This document shows positions 1-11,715 of a DNA stretch of 64,000 nucleotides, one piece after another. A model generated the notes under the pieces. The model had not been told where the DNA came from, did not search any database, and worked only from the letters and a program-made list of their open reading frames with translations. Source of the DNA: an uncultured Acidobacteriota bacterium (lineage in GTDB: Bacteria; Acidobacteriota; Blastocatellia; Pyrinomonadales; Pyrinomonadaceae); the NCBI GenBank assembly GCA_937859595.1, contig CALMAH010000036.1, positions 86,446 to 150,445 on the forward strand, given 5' to 3'. The position numbers were made by a program, and so were the translations under genes. Within the stretch, counting starts at the first letter, position 1. Every line of letters begins with the position of its first letter.

Positions 1-356
1 ACATCGCCGCCCGCTTCCTTTAGCACCTTGCCCATTTCGCGGGTCATTTCCTGCGTGTAGCGGTCCTTATCGTCACGGATTATTTCCGCGAGGTTGAACA
101 ATAGTTCTGCGCGTTTTGGCGCCGGCGTCCGTCGCCATTTCGTTGCCGCCTCCTTGGCCGCAGAAACAGCGGCGGCTACGTCGTCGGCATTGGATCTTGG
201 AAAACGCCCAACAATATCTGTTGTGTCCGCGGGGTTTACGTTATCAAACCATTCTCCCGAGACAGATGCCACCCACTTACCGCCGATGTAGTTGTTAAAT
301 GTTCTAACTTTTGTTTTGGTTGAAGTTGTCTTTTTCGCTTTTGTTGCCTTTGCCAT
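1..356 (-). CDS. NAD(P)-dependent aldehyde dehydrogenase, N-terminal part (cut by window edge)
   Basis: Reading the minus strand from an ATG at 356 gives 118 codons that stay open to the window edge, so only the N-terminus is present. After a Lys/Thr-rich leader come the typical aldehyde dehydrogenase elements: a YIGGKWV segment, a VNPADT segment, an [10 protein letters not shown] helix, the [16 protein letters not shown] helix and a [14 protein letters not shown] segment. These form the start of the NAD-binding domain; the catalytic Cys and Glu lie outside the window. The family oxidises aldehydes to acids (or semialdehydes to dicarboxylates) with NAD(P)+. The 10-15 residue basic leader is longer than usual, so the true start may be slightly internal. 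Substrate cannot be assigned. Confidence 0.88.
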   Translation of the reverse strand, partial: MAKATKAKKTTSTKTKVRTFNNYIGGKWVASVSGEWFDNVNPADTTDIVGRFPRSNADDVAAAVSAAKEAATKWRRTPAPKRAELLFNLAEIIRDDKDRYTQEMTREMGKVLKEAGGD

Positions 357-392
357 GAGTTTCTTCTTTGTGATCGAGTATGAATAAGAAAT

Positions 393-440
393 AAATCGTA
401 AATCGCGGAAGGAAATATTTCCATCCGCGACTTACGATTT
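393..440 (-). terminator. Rho-independent terminator of the htrA-like gene
   Basis: A long, nearly perfect inverted repeat lies 16 bases beyond the htrA stop. On the minus strand the hairpin is followed by a U-rich stretch (ATTTATTTCTTATT), as expected for intrinsic termination of the leftward transcript and separation from the aldehyde dehydrogenase gene. The stem is interrupted by three single mismatches. Confidence 0.75.
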
Positions 441-455
441 TGTATGAAAAAGTGG

Positions 456-1997
456 TTACTGGACCGTAAACTGTACAATTTTCAGCACGGAGCTCCGACC
501 GCCCGAGATCGGAGTGAGGACATGCATCACCACAGCGTCACCTCGCTTTAGCTCGCGGACAATGTTTGAGAATTCCTCAACTTTCTTCACCGGCCTCCGG
601 TTTATCCGCATTATGATGTCTCCCTGCCCGAGGGCCTCCGCCCCGCTCGTCATCTTTACGTCCGCGATAAAGCTTTCGGGGTTTATCTCGCGGACAACGA
701 GACCGCCTTGGCCCTCGATCCGCAAAGCGGTCGCCAAGCCCTGAGACACCTCAGTTAGCGTAAGGCCAAAGGGTTTCTCCTCTTCACTGGTCCGCTCAAG
801 CGGAAGTCTTGACGGAGCGTCATCGCCTGGATTTCTCCCAACGCGGGGTGGCCGCTCACCAAGCCTCATTACGACGGAACGGCGCTCCATGTTCGCACCG
901 TTTTCTCTAAGGTAAACGACATTTACCGAACGTTCGGGAAGGGTCGAGCCAACCTTCGCGATAAGGTCCTGGGCACTCGTCACCGGTCGGCCGTCAAATT
1001 CAACTATCACGTCTCCAGACTTTATCCCTGCCGCAGCTGCCGGGCCGTCGTTATCTCGCACGTCCGTTACAATGGCACCCCGTTCCTCGTCCAATCCATA
1101 AACCTGCGCAAATTCGCTTCTTACCGACTCGAGCAAGACGCCAAGATATCCGCGCTGAACTTTCCCCTTCGACCGGATCTGTTCATAGACCTGTGCCGCC
1201 TCAAGCGAGGGGAGGGCAAAACCGACCCCGTTATAATCGCCGGTTGAGGTCGCTATCTGGGAATTGACCCCGATAACCTCACCGTTGAGGTTTACCAAAG
1301 GCCCGCCCGAATTCCCGCGGTTTATCGCCGCATCAGTTTGAATGAATCGTTGAAAGGGCGATGAGAACGGCGTATCCCGCTTCGTCTGAGAGATTATGCC
1401 CGCGGTAACGGTCCGGTTTAGGCCGAACGGCGAGCCTATGGCAAGCACCCATTCGCCGACCCGCACCTGATCCGAATCGCCGAAAGTCACATACGGAAGC
1501 TCCCGTCCAACATCGATCTTCAACACTGCAAGGTCCGTTTCATCATCAGCACCAACGATCTCGGCCGGATATTCGTCACCGGAATCAAGTCGCACCGTTA
1601 CTTTGATCGCATTTTCGACCACGTGGGCGTTGGTCAGGATATAGCCGTCCCTATCGACAATGAAACCGCTTCCAACGGCGGTCGCTGTGCGGCGGGGCAG
1701 TTGGCGCCGAAAAAACTCCAGGATGTCGTCCGGGTCCACAGGAGCGTTGCGGCCACGGGCGGCCTGTTCCGCGGGTCTGGATTTCGCGTCTATGCTTACC
1801 ACCGCCGGGCCCACCTTCTTTGCGACCTGAGCAAATGAATCGGACAGACGGGCCGGAGTGATCCACTGCGGGTTGGAGCCGTTCTCAACTTCGTTTTGAG
1901 CAGATATCTGCTGTGCTCCGAAAGAGATCACGAGCGATATTGACAATAAAAGACTCGAGCCTGTGAGCAACAGGCGGCTGCGCCAAAGATTTTTCAT
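456..1997 (-). CDS. HtrA/DegP-family periplasmic serine protease
   Basis: 513-residue trypsin-like protease with two C-terminal PDZ domains. An N-terminal signal segment (basic MKNLWRSR, then a hydrophobic core ending near AQQISAQ) predicts export to the periplasm. Catalytic triad: His125 in TNAHVV, Asp155 in TDLAVL and Ser230 in GNSGGPL. The first PDZ follows at about 270-370 (YLGVLLE, AAAAGIKSGDVIVEFDGRPV) and a divergent second PDZ at about 395-510. HtrA proteins degrade or refold misfolded envelope proteins. ATG 1997 is preferred over GTG 2009 because a GGAG motif lies 11 bases before the ATG but only 1 base before the GTG. The degP/degQ distinction cannot be made from sequence alone. Confidence 0.93.
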   Translation of the reverse strand: MKNLWRSRLLLTGSSLLLSISLVISFGAQQISAQNEVENGSNPQWITPARLSDSFAQVAKKVGPAVVSIDAKSRPAEQAARGRNAPVDPDDILEFFRRQLPRRTATAVGSGFIVDRDGYILTNAHVVENAIKVTVRLDSGDEYPAEIVGADDETDLAVLKIDVGRELPYVTFGDSDQVRVGEWVLAIGSPFGLNRTVTAGIISQTKRDTPFSSPFQRFIQTDAAINRGNSGGPLVNLNGEVIGVNSQIATSTGDYNGVGFALPSLEAAQVYEQIRSKGKVQRGYLGVLLESVRSEFAQVYGLDEERGAIVTDVRDNDGPAAAAGIKSGDVIVEFDGRPVTSAQDLIAKVGSTLPERSVNVVYLRENGANMERRSVVMRLGERPPRVGRNPGDDAPSRLPLERTSEEEKPFGLTLTEVSQGLATALRIEGQGGLVVREINPESFIADVKMTSGAEALGQGDIIMRINRRPVKKVEEFSNIVRELKRGDAVVMHVLTPISGGRSSVLKIVQFTVQ

Positions 1998-2076
1998 AAT
2001 TTCAAACACTCCAAACGGCTATAATGATCGCGTGAGAGGCATTATACCAAAATTCGCCGCTGCCAAATAAAAAGTT

Positions 2077-3054
2077 TCACTCGGGCAACTTCAGCAGGAC
2101 CTTCATCACTCCGGGGGTACCGGCGGCTTTTAGAGCTTCGATCGCGTCATTGAGGTGGAACTCCTCGCTAATTAGATCGTCAACAAAAACACTGCCGTCG
2201 GATAAAGCTTTAATAGCCGGGGCAAAGCGACCACACCGGGAGCCCACAACAGATATCTCGTCAACAACCACACGCCAAGCCTCCCAGGTAGGCCTGCCGT
2301 GGAACGTGGACTTTAGAACTATGCTTCCCCGAGGCCGAACCAGTTCCATTGCGAGGGTAAACCCGGACTCGGCCCCGCTTGCCTCAACTACGACATCAAA
2401 ACTCCCTCGCACAGAGGTACAACGGTCAAAGAAGAGCGTCTGAATACCCCTGTTTTTTGCCAATTGGAGTTTTGATGAGTGTTTACCGACAAGGGATGCA
2501 TTCGACGTAACGCAAGTGAGGGCGCGAACACACAGTTGACCGAGTTTCCCGTCGCCTATAACCGCCACCTGTGTATCGGGGCCGATGTCGACTCGTTCGG
2601 TGACGCCGATAGCTGCTGCGAGCGGCTCAATGAAGACCGCTTGCTCGTCGGAGATAATGTCAGGCACCTCAAGCAAGTTTTCCGAAGGCAAAGAGAGGTA
2701 TTCCGCATGTGAGCCGTCGCGGCCCTTTATACCAAGCACCGTTCGATCCGGACAATGTCGGGTGTCGCCTGAGCCGCACCGCGAGCATTGACCACAGCCA
2801 GCGTTTATCTCGCCGACCACACGTCTGCCGACCAGTTCCGGCTTGTTCCGGCAATTCTCCACGCGCCCGACGAATTCGTGGCCGATGGTGCCTTCGAAAC
2901 CCGCATAGCCCCCAATTATCTCCAGATCCGTGTTGCAGATACCCGATCTCAGAACACGGACCAATGCCTCGGCATCGTTCGCAGGCCGGGGAACGTCAAT
3001 TACACTCACAGATCCAGAACGTACGGTCAGGGCTTTCATAAGCTTTGCTTGCAT
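2077..3054 (-). CDS. Zinc-dependent alcohol dehydrogenase (MDR family)
   Basis: 325-residue medium-chain dehydrogenase. The N-terminal GroES-like domain carries the catalytic zinc ligands Cys40 and the His59-Glu60 pair (GHE), and a full structural zinc site Cys87, Cys90, Cys93 and Cys101. A Rossmann segment GDGKLGQL follows near residue 167. The family oxidises alcohols or polyols with NAD(P)+; glucose/threonine dehydrogenase-like relatives are plausible, but the substrate is unknown. An internal ATG at 3039 (MKALTV) matches the usual family start better, while ATG 3054 gives five extra residues; neither has a strong ribosome-binding site. It lies just upstream of htrA on the same strand with a gap of about 80 bases. 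Confidence 0.9.
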   Translation of the reverse strand: MQAKLMKALTVRSGSVSVIDVPRPANDAEALVRVLRSGICNTDLEIIGGYAGFEGTIGHEFVGRVENCRNKPELVGRRVVGEINAGCGQCSRCGSGDTRHCPDRTVLGIKGRDGSHAEYLSLPSENLLEVPDIISDEQAVFIEPLAAAIGVTERVDIGPDTQVAVIGDGKLGQLCVRALTCVTSNASLVGKHSSKLQLAKNRGIQTLFFDRCTSVRGSFDVVVEASGAESGFTLAMELVRPRGSIVLKSTFHGRPTWEAWRVVVDEISVVGSRCGRFAPAIKALSDGSVFVDDLISEEFHLNDAIEALKAAGTPGVMKVLLKLPE

Positions 3055-3164
3055 GGTTGATCCGGGGTGCTATTCGGTGCTTGTGCCATTCGGCAAGCCG
3101 AAATTTACATTCGCAACACCTGTACATATACTTTAAAGAGTTTGCATAGTTCAGGAAAACAGCA

Positions 3165-3719
3165 ATGAAGAGAATAGTTTCGTTATTTTTGCTGCTCGCC
3201 GTCAGTGCGGCGATCTTTGCGTGTGGTTCGGCTCGAGGTGGTGGCGGTGCTTCACCCACGGAAGCGTATACCAATCTTTTTAACGCCGTCAAAGCCAAAG
3301 ACACCGAGGCGATCAAGGCGAACATGACAAAACGTTCGCTGCAATTCGCTGAGATGGCAGCTCAGCAATACAAGACGCCGGTCGAAAAGGTCTTTGAGAA
3401 CGGCATGACCGCCACAACCTACTCTCCCACTCTGCCGGAGATCAGAGACGAGCGGATCAACGGGAACATGGGAGCGATCGAGGTCTGGAATGCCAGGGAC
3501 AGCAAGTGGGAAGATCTGCCGTTCATCTTTGAGGATGGCGCATGGCGGCTGGCGGTAGGGGATCAATTTGCAGATTCTTACCGACTCCCAGCAAAAGGGC
3601 GTGACTTTCGCGAAAGAGAAGCGGCAAACGCCCTGTCGAATACAATGATCGAGGTCTCGCCGCAGGGCAACGCGAACCTCGTACCGATGGTACCGAAACC
3701 TGCACCCGACGCTCAGTAG
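3165..3719 (+). CDS. Small lipoprotein, DUF4878/NTF2-like
   Basis: 184 residues beginning with a lipoprotein signal peptide (MKRIVSLFLLLAV, lipobox IFAC with the lipidated Cys at residue 20), then a Gly-rich linker. The body has the pattern of an NTF2-fold lipoprotein: a helix with PTEAYTNLFNAVKAKDTEAI, a middle strand region, and WEDLPFIFEDGAWRLAVGDQ, a motif common to DUF4878-like proteins. Function is unknown; it is probably anchored in an envelope membrane. ATG 3165 follows an AGGA motif 8 bases upstream. A small downstream gene begins 6 bases after its stop, so the two are probably co-transcribed. Confidence 0.8.
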   Translation: MKRIVSLFLLLAVSAAIFACGSARGGGGASPTEAYTNLFNAVKAKDTEAIKANMTKRSLQFAEMAAQQYKTPVEKVFENGMTATTYSPTLPEIRDERINGNMGAIEVWNARDSKWEDLPFIFEDGAWRLAVGDQFADSYRLPAKGRDFREREAANALSNTMIEVSPQGNANLVPMVPKPAPDAQ

Positions 3720-3725
3720 GACAAG

Positions 3726-4040
3726 ATGGACGTCGATCTGATCAGGGACGTTATCGAACAATATTCCACACACGGTTGGAAGCTGCGCCGTGTGCTTGCC
3801 GTGGATCCCGGTGAGCTTAACGGGATGGAATTCCCTGAAGATGTAGCGGTCAGCAATGCGGGGTTCAACGCACTTTGGTTTTCGAGGCGTTCTCGGCCCG
3901 GCTCAGAAACATGGGAATTGCGGCGAGCCGACGGTTCTCCGTTCGCACTCCTTACCACTGTACCCAATGGCTCCGATGTCAGCGAGACGCTGGCGATACT
4001 CGCTGAGACGGAACAGAAGATGCTTGCCAGAAGAAATTGA
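3726..4040 (+). CDS. Hypothetical protein, 104 residues
   Basis: Not recognised. A soluble alpha/beta-looking protein without signal peptide or membrane segment: an N-terminal helix (LIRDVIEQYSTHGWKLRRVL), a central strand-rich part (NALWFSRR, ETWELRRADG) and a C-terminal helix (SDVSETLAILAETEQKML). It starts 6 bases after the upstream lipoprotein gene with an AGGA motif just before the ATG, which supports a two-gene operon. It may be a small cytosolic partner of that lipoprotein, but nothing shows this directly. Confidence 0.7.
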   Translation: MDVDLIRDVIEQYSTHGWKLRRVLAVDPGELNGMEFPEDVAVSNAGFNALWFSRRSRPGSETWELRRADGSPFALLTTVPNGSDVSETLAILAETEQKMLARRN

Positions 4041-4114
4041 CGCAGGCGCTTTGTATGTCTCAACAAAATTTGCTTGACAAGATCGGATCACGATAGCACA
4101 CTTAAAGTGTTGAC

Positions 4115-4723
4115 ATGATGATCAAAGATCTCGATGCCCGAGTCGTTAGTGTTTGGGAAGGCTTGCGGCCGATAACAAAAAAAATGCTGGTCGGTTACCT
4201 GGAATCGAACGGCAATCTTCACAACACCCCTCAATCACCGAAATTCGAATACGACGCCCATGCTGACTGGGAGCTCAGTCGGCTGCTTTCGGCTCTGGAC
4301 GAGCAAAAGCGCCCGAAGGATCCGGACGTGGTCGAAGAGGCCGCGAAACTCGCTGAAACCTGTGCCCTCATCTTAGAGGCACAATCAGCGTCCGCAGAAG
4401 TGTTCATTCAGCTCGCTTCGAGAGCCATTAAGCAGCACGATTATAATAAGCTCGACCGGCTTGCAGATCATCTGACTGAGCGTTTTTCAGCCGGAGAGAT
4501 AGCCGAGATAATCAGGCAGACCGATCTCCCGCAGATAAGGGCCATCGCCTATGAGACCTTGTCGATGCTCTCCGTTCAGGCGCTCGTTCCGCTGGTCGAT
4601 GACCCGCTCTATTTCGGAATTGCAATGGCTGCGTTGGAGCAAAAAGCCTTCGAATATGATTCGGAGGAGGCGAGAGACCTCCTCGAACAGCTAGACAGTG
4701 AGGCCGATCTAAGGATGGATTGA
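4115..4723 (+). CDS. Hypothetical all-helical protein, 202 residues
   Basis: Not recognised. The sequence is strongly helical and acidic, with repeated amphipathic helices after residue 50 (ELSRLLSALDEQ, EEAAKLAETCALILEA, IQLASRAIKQHDYNKLDRLADHL, IAEIIRQTDLPQIRAIAYETLSML) that look HEAT- or TPR-like. No signal peptide or membrane segment. Two adjacent ATG codons (4115 and 4118) are possible starts. It is convergent with glyA, and a shared hairpin terminator lies between them. It could be a scaffold or adaptor, but there is no direct evidence. Confidence 0.7.
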   Translation: MMIKDLDARVVSVWEGLRPITKKMLVGYLESNGNLHNTPQSPKFEYDAHADWELSRLLSALDEQKRPKDPDVVEEAAKLAETCALILEAQSASAEVFIQLASRAIKQHDYNKLDRLADHLTERFSAGEIAEIIRQTDLPQIRAIAYETLSMLSVQALVPLVDDPLYFGIAMAALEQKAFEYDSEEARDLLEQLDSEADLRMD

Positions 4724-4741
4724 TCCTGCTTTTATCGTGTA

Positions 4742-4779
4742 AAAAGCCGCGTCCGCGAAAAACTGGGTACGCGGCTTTT
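4742..4779. terminator. Bidirectional intrinsic terminator between convergent genes
   Basis: A perfect 11-bp stem (AAAAGCCGCGT at 4742-4752 with ACGCGGCTTTT at 4769-4779) around a 16-base loop. Because the stem itself begins with A and ends with T runs, it works on both strands, ending the rightward hypothetical gene (stop 4723) and the leftward glyA (stop 4797). Confidence 0.9.
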
Positions 4780-4796
4780 CTCGATCAAATCAGGGT

Positions 4797-6095
4797 CTAA
4801 GGGTTCGAGACAGCTTCGGTTTGTTTTGGTTTAAGGCGGTCCGGGTACATAGGGAATTGAGCAGTCAGTTCTCCGACCTCAAGTTTCACTCGGCTCTTGA
4901 CCTCTTCCGAATTCGGTTCCCTTATCACATCGGCGATCATCGCCCCGATCGATCTCATTTCTTCCTCTTTCATGCCTCGGGTCGTGAGTGCCGGGGTCCC
5001 GATCCTGATTCCGGAGGCAACAAATGGTTTCTGTGTATCGAAAGGGATCGTATTCTTGTTCACCGTGATGTGCACGCTTTCGAGAACCTGCTCGGCCTCT
5101 TTGCCGGTAATGCCTTTTCCGTCCAAATAAACATCCACCAAAAGCAAATGATTGTCCGTCCCGCCCGAAACAAGCCTTAGGCCGTTGACGGCAAGCGTCT
5201 CACCAAGAACACGTGCGTTCTTTACGATCTGCTTCTGATATTCCTTAAAGTCTTCTCGCAAAGCCTCACCAAATGCGACGGCTTTGGCAGCAATTATGTG
5301 TATCAGCGGGCCGCCCTGAACTCCCGGGAATACCGCCCGGTCAACGTCCTTAGCAAACTCTTCTTTGCACAGTATCAATCCGCCGCGTGGGCCGCGAAGT
5401 GTCTTATGCGTTGTGGTTGTAACGTATTCGCAGTGAGGGATGGGCGACGGATGCAGACCGGCCGCAACAAGCCCCGCAATATGAGCGATATCAGCCATCA
5501 CCCTTGCTCCTACCGAACGGGCTATCTCGCCGATGCGTTCGAAATCGATCGTTCTCGGGTAGGCCGATGCCCCGCAAATTAGGAGCGCCGGTCGGCTTTC
5601 TTCGGCGATCCTTTGAAGCTCATCGTAGTCGATCTGTTCGGTGTCCCGATTGACGCCGTAGTCGGCGACCTTGAAATTGATGCCGGAAAAATTGAGCGGG
5701 TGGCCGTGAGTCAAATGGCCGCCATGCGAAAGATTCATTCCTAAAATGGTATCGCCATGGTTGATCGAGGCAAGGAAAACGGCCATGTTCGCCTGTGCTC
5801 CGCTGTGCGGCTGAACGTTGGCGTGTTCGGCGCCAAAGATCTCCTTCGCACGGTCGATCGCCGCCTGTTCAACTACATCAGAAAATTCGCAGCCGCCGTA
5901 ATACCGCCTGCCCGGATACCCCTCGGCATACTTGTTCGTAAAGACCGTACCCATCGTCTGCAGCACCGACTCGGAAACAAAGTTCTCAGACGCAATAAGC
6001 TCGAGCCCGTCCGCCTGCCGCCGGACCTCGCTGTCAATGGCATTGCTGATCAACGGATCAGCCTCAGAAATACTTGCAGTGAAAAAGCTACTCAT
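4797..6095 (-). CDS. glyA: Serine hydroxymethyltransferase
   Basis: 432-residue PLP enzyme that interconverts serine and glycine with tetrahydrofolate, supplying 5,10-methylene-THF. Hallmarks: [11 protein letters not shown] near 31-41, [16 protein letters not shown] at 53-68, QPHSGAQAN at 95-103, [10 protein letters not shown] at 201-210 and [14 protein letters not shown], where Lys231 forms the PLP Schiff base. Length and N-terminus fit the family when translation starts at ATG 6095 ([14 protein letters not shown]). A longer reading to 6233 adds 46 residues with no counterpart in known enzymes and was rejected; ATG 6149 is a weaker alternative. A divergent lipoprotein gene begins at 6221. 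Confidence 0.97.
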   Translation of the reverse strand: MSSFFTASISEADPLISNAIDSEVRRQADGLELIASENFVSESVLQTMGTVFTNKYAEGYPGRRYYGGCEFSDVVEQAAIDRAKEIFGAEHANVQPHSGAQANMAVFLASINHGDTILGMNLSHGGHLTHGHPLNFSGINFKVADYGVNRDTEQIDYDELQRIAEESRPALLICGASAYPRTIDFERIGEIARSVGARVMADIAHIAGLVAAGLHPSPIPHCEYVTTTTHKTLRGPRGGLILCKEEFAKDVDRAVFPGVQGGPLIHIIAAKAVAFGEALREDFKEYQKQIVKNARVLGETLAVNGLRLVSGGTDNHLLLVDVYLDGKGITGKEAEQVLESVHITVNKNTIPFDTQKPFVASGIRIGTPALTTRGMKEEEMRSIGAMIADVIREPNSEEVKSRVKLEVGELTAQFPMYPDRLKPKQTEAVSNP

Positions 6096-6220
6096 AAGTT
6101 TTGTCGATAACGGCCTTCGAGGCGAGGAAATTATCTGCGCGTTTTTCATTATATTGCCTGACGGTGATACTGTGAACCGCAAGCGATGTTTTTCAATAAT
6201 TGAGTTTAGCAGGAGATCAA

Positions 6221-6817
6221 ATGCGAATTCCAACTATCTGTCTTTTGCTGGTTTTGACTATTGCGACATTGTTCCTTTTGGGATGCAATTCGACGTCCAA
6301 TACCGCGGCAACATCGACAAAGGAACAGGCTCGACACGAAGCTACTGTAATCCGGGTAGAAAGTGAGATACCCACTGTTGAAATGACTGAGTACGTTCTG
6401 ATCGCCGCTACCGGAGACGAGCGAAAAACCGATGCGGCAGCAATAATGGCGGTCAAAGTAAGGTGGCCTCTGGCAATGCAGTCAAAGGACGTGAAGGAAT
6501 TTGAAGCGATCTTGGCAGACGGTTTTACGTTCGTAGGCGGCGGGAAGGTAATTAACCGCGACGAATATATCAAGGATAGGACGTCGCCTGATGATTGGCG
6601 CATCACCCATGTTAAGTATGATGGCCTAACGCTTCAATACTTTGGCGAGATAGCTGTTTTGAGTTATCGGAACCGTGTAACGAACACCAATAGCGTTACC
6701 GGGGAGATCGAGATCGAGGCCATAAATTGGCTCGACGTCTTTAAAAAAGAAAATGGCACATGGAAGATCGCCTCAGCCCACGTAGTCGATTTCCGGATCG
6801 AGCCGAATTCAAACTAG
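6221..6817 (+). CDS. Lipoprotein with SnoaL/NTF2-like (DUF4440-type) domain
   Basis: 198 residues: signal peptide [18 protein letters not shown] with lipobox LLGC, a Thr/Ser-rich linker, then an NTF2-like fold of the DUF4440 type (helix [43 protein letters not shown], strands [14 protein letters not shown] and [21 protein letters not shown]). Such domains bind small molecules or serve as adaptors; no catalytic function can be assigned. ATG 6221 is chosen because AGGAGA lies 5 bases upstream and the signal peptide begins there; a reading from 6200 adds seven residues before the signal peptide. Divergent from glyA. Confidence 0.82.
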   Translation: MRIPTICLLLVLTIATLFLLGCNSTSNTAATSTKEQARHEATVIRVESEIPTVEMTEYVLIAATGDERKTDAAAIMAVKVRWPLAMQSKDVKEFEAILADGFTFVGGGKVINRDEYIKDRTSPDDWRITHVKYDGLTLQYFGEIAVLSYRNRVTNTNSVTGEIEIEAINWLDVFKKENGTWKIASAHVVDFRIEPNSN

Positions 6818-6844
6818 GACTCTCTAAGTTCGCTTTGAAACTAT

Positions 6845-7119
6845 CTATTCCGCAATTTCCGGGAGATCAAATCCGTATAGCTCGCGAAATACAAAACGAC
6901 GTCGATCATTTTCGGAAAGGTATTTCGGCGCGAGCTTTTCCGCAAGCGCTTTTGCCAAGCTGAAAAGGTCTCCCACGCGGCGAAGTCATTCCTCAATAGA
7001 AAGAGACATCCACATGCTCTGTTGGATCGCCCTTATTTCCCTGTGTGTGTCCTCCATTGACTGAAAGCCTCCCACGTCTCGTCCAACCTTGCCGTCACGT
7101 CCTTGAGCGTAGTGACCAT
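6845..7119 (-). pseudogene. Decayed small gene: frameshift and internal stop
   Basis: The minus strand between an ATG at 7119 and a TAG at 6845 reads as one helical protein in pieces. It begins MVTTLKDVTARLDETWEAFS, then needs a frame change near 7058 to continue MEDTHREIRAIQQSMWMSLSIEE. After an in-frame TGA at 6986-6988 it continues in the same frame with VGDLFSLAKALAEKLAPKY and the ending RRRFVFRELYGFDLPEIAE. The last stretch is clearly protein-like and resembles the C-terminus of small helical hypothetical proteins ending in FRExYGFxLPEIAE. One frameshift plus one nonsense codon argue for a pseudogene, though two short overlapping genes are possible. Together with 7120-7320, where I see no gene, it fills the gap after the lipoprotein. 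Confidence 0.55.
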
Positions 7120-7320
7120 TTTTTTCGATCATTTGAATTTATTGCCGGTTCGCAAAAACAGGAATCTCCATGGTCGCGGCTATTGAGATCTTTCGCCTTC
7201 GGTCCGGCTCTATACTTTTCGGTCGCTAAACCAAATGAATCTAATTATAGACAACCAATCGAAACCACAGACAGAAAGAGAATTTTCGATACTTATTTAG
7301 ACCAACACAAAGATAAAATT

Positions 7321-7506
7321 ATGTCACTCGACCGTTCAGATAAATTCGTTCTTGCAGCAGCGTTCATTTCGTTCCTGTTCTCCGTTAGCCTTTGGTTCGG
7401 GATCTTAGGCGATGGAAACCGAGATACCGCGATCTTCGTGGGGCTTTGGGTTCCATCCATTCTTGCATTAGGCCTTTACGGAACCACTACTCGGAGGGTC
7501 AGATGA
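7321..7506 (+). CDS. Small inner-membrane protein, 61 residues
   Basis: Not recognised. Two predicted transmembrane helices (FVLAAAFISFLFSVSLWFGI and TAIFVGLWVPSILALGLYG) joined by a short DGNRD loop, with a basic tail TTRRVR. The frame is open back to 7045, but the upstream part is not membrane- or family-like, so ATG 7321 is chosen. The stop overlaps the start of the next gene in an ATGA arrangement, so the pair is probably translated together and may form one small membrane complex. Confidence 0.6.
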   Translation: MSLDRSDKFVLAAAFISFLFSVSLWFGILGDGNRDTAIFVGLWVPSILALGLYGTTTRRVR

Positions 7507-7643
7507 ATGACCTAATCGTATTTGGAGTCGGCCTTGTTGTGAGCACACTCGTTCTTTTTGGAATTTTCTCGCGTGTTCCGATGGGAATGCACGAAGCCAA
7601 GGAATCAGCAAAATCGGAATTGAAGGGCCAGACTGAGAGGTGA
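7503..7643 (+). CDS. Small single-pass membrane protein, 46 residues
   Basis: Not recognised. One transmembrane helix (DLIVFGVGLVVSTLVLFGIF) followed by a short hydrophilic, charged tail (HEAKESAKSELKGQTER). ATG 7503 overlaps the previous stop (ATGA), the arrangement that best supports this short frame as a gene. It converges on ligA, whose stop lies 13 bases away, with no obvious terminator between them. Confidence 0.55.
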   Translation: MNDLIVFGVGLVVSTLVLFGIFSRVPMGMHEAKESAKSELKGQTER

Positions 7644-7656
7644 GCACTACTCGTTT

Positions 7657-10694
<3,038 letters not shown>

Positions 10695-10702
<8 letters not shown>

Positions 10703-11468
10703 TGTCCTTTTGGTAAAGGAGATATTGCGGCGAATCTACGTCGCGTTTGAATCCGGCTCCAACAAGGCCGCCAGCGAAGGCCTCGGTAAATTCGGCCCTA
10801 AGACGCTTCTGTTCCTTGAGCGCCGCTTCCGGATCGGTTGCGACAAGCGATGCCCAGTCCGGAGGAACCGCTATCGTTCCTGCCGGCGCCCGATCGTCCT
10901 TAAAGCTTTCACCGGCGGACAGGGCCGCTACCTTTTCGCTTTCCAAATGCCATTCCGCGAAGAGCCGGTCGCTGGCGAGCCCGAATGGTTTGGTCCCCTG
11001 AAACGCCGTCGCATAATCAATGCCGTAGAAATTTTCGCGATATTCCGTGACGATGGCTCCGAGCTTTTCGATATTGAAATAGGCATTTCGAGCCTTCCAA
11101 GGCTCAAAAGTCCATTTCACATATTTTACACCGAGTTCAAGCGAGCGTGATCGCTGACCCCATTTCAGTGCTCGGCCCACCCCCACGCTTTGGAAATCTT
11201 GTCTGACCGCGGTCATGTGGGAATAAAAGGCCTTTTCGCCGCGAAGAAATGCCGGGACACTGAGCACAAAACCTACTATCTCATTGCCGCTGAATGCACC
11301 TAAGACAAAACCGCCTGCGTTTTTTGTAACGATCAGGTGTCGGACCGGCGATATCTCGATCTCGGGCAACGCAAATACCCGGCGTTGCAGATCGACACAT
11401 GCGGAAAACTCGTCCACCGACGCACACTCTCTGATCGATAGCTCCGGACCTTCCATCAAACCATTCAC
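10695..11468 (-). CDS. GNAT-superfamily acetyltransferase-like protein (COG3375 type)
   Basis: 257 residues. An N-terminal GNAT fold is visible: VDLQRRVF, GGFVLGAFSGNEIVGFVLSVPAF, then SHMTAVRQDFQSVGVGRALKWGQR, the acetyl-CoA-binding motif A region (variant Q-x-x-G-V-G-R-A). A further domain with KWTFEPWKARNAYFNIEKLG fits the larger COG3375-like predicted acetyltransferases of unknown substrate. Start is uncertain: GTG 11468 has AGGA very close, while ATG 11456 is four codons in. It overlaps the Rieske gene by 8 bases, so the two probably act in one pathway. Confidence 0.8.
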
Positions 11469-11662
11469 AAACCGTCCTGTTTCATTATCTCAATGAACTT
11501 TCTCAATTTGTCCGAAGGCTGTCAAACGCCGCCTTTCGCCTATGCTTTCACAAAGGGGGTATTGAGTTTAACGAGAGAGAACACATTCTATATCGGCCGC
11601 CATGGTGTCCGGAAGGGGCTTTGCACAGGAAGAATTTTTCATCTCGCGGCGAACTTTTTTGA

Positions 11663-11668
11663 TATAAT
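11663..11668 (+). promoter_or_regulatory. Putative -10 element of the DUF4388-DnaJ gene
   Basis: TATAAT in the context GATATAATTC, 47 bases before the ATG at 11716. The same GATATAATT context precedes several other genes here (25032, 26692, 29762). No convincing -35 box is seen, so this rests on the -10 alone. Confidence 0.4.
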
Positions 11669-11715
11669 TCGTTTGTGGCCTGTTCCGGCCGTTCTCCGAA
11701 GCGTCTCTTTACATA

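Noticed and set aside
4797..6233. Longer glyA with a 46-residue N-terminal extension
   Set aside because: The extension has no family counterpart and runs through the divergent promoter region; ATG 6095 gives the normal N-terminus.
7045..7320. N-terminal extension of the small membrane protein at 7321
   Set aside because: The upstream codons have no membrane or family character, and the ATG at 7321 gives a compact two-helix protein.
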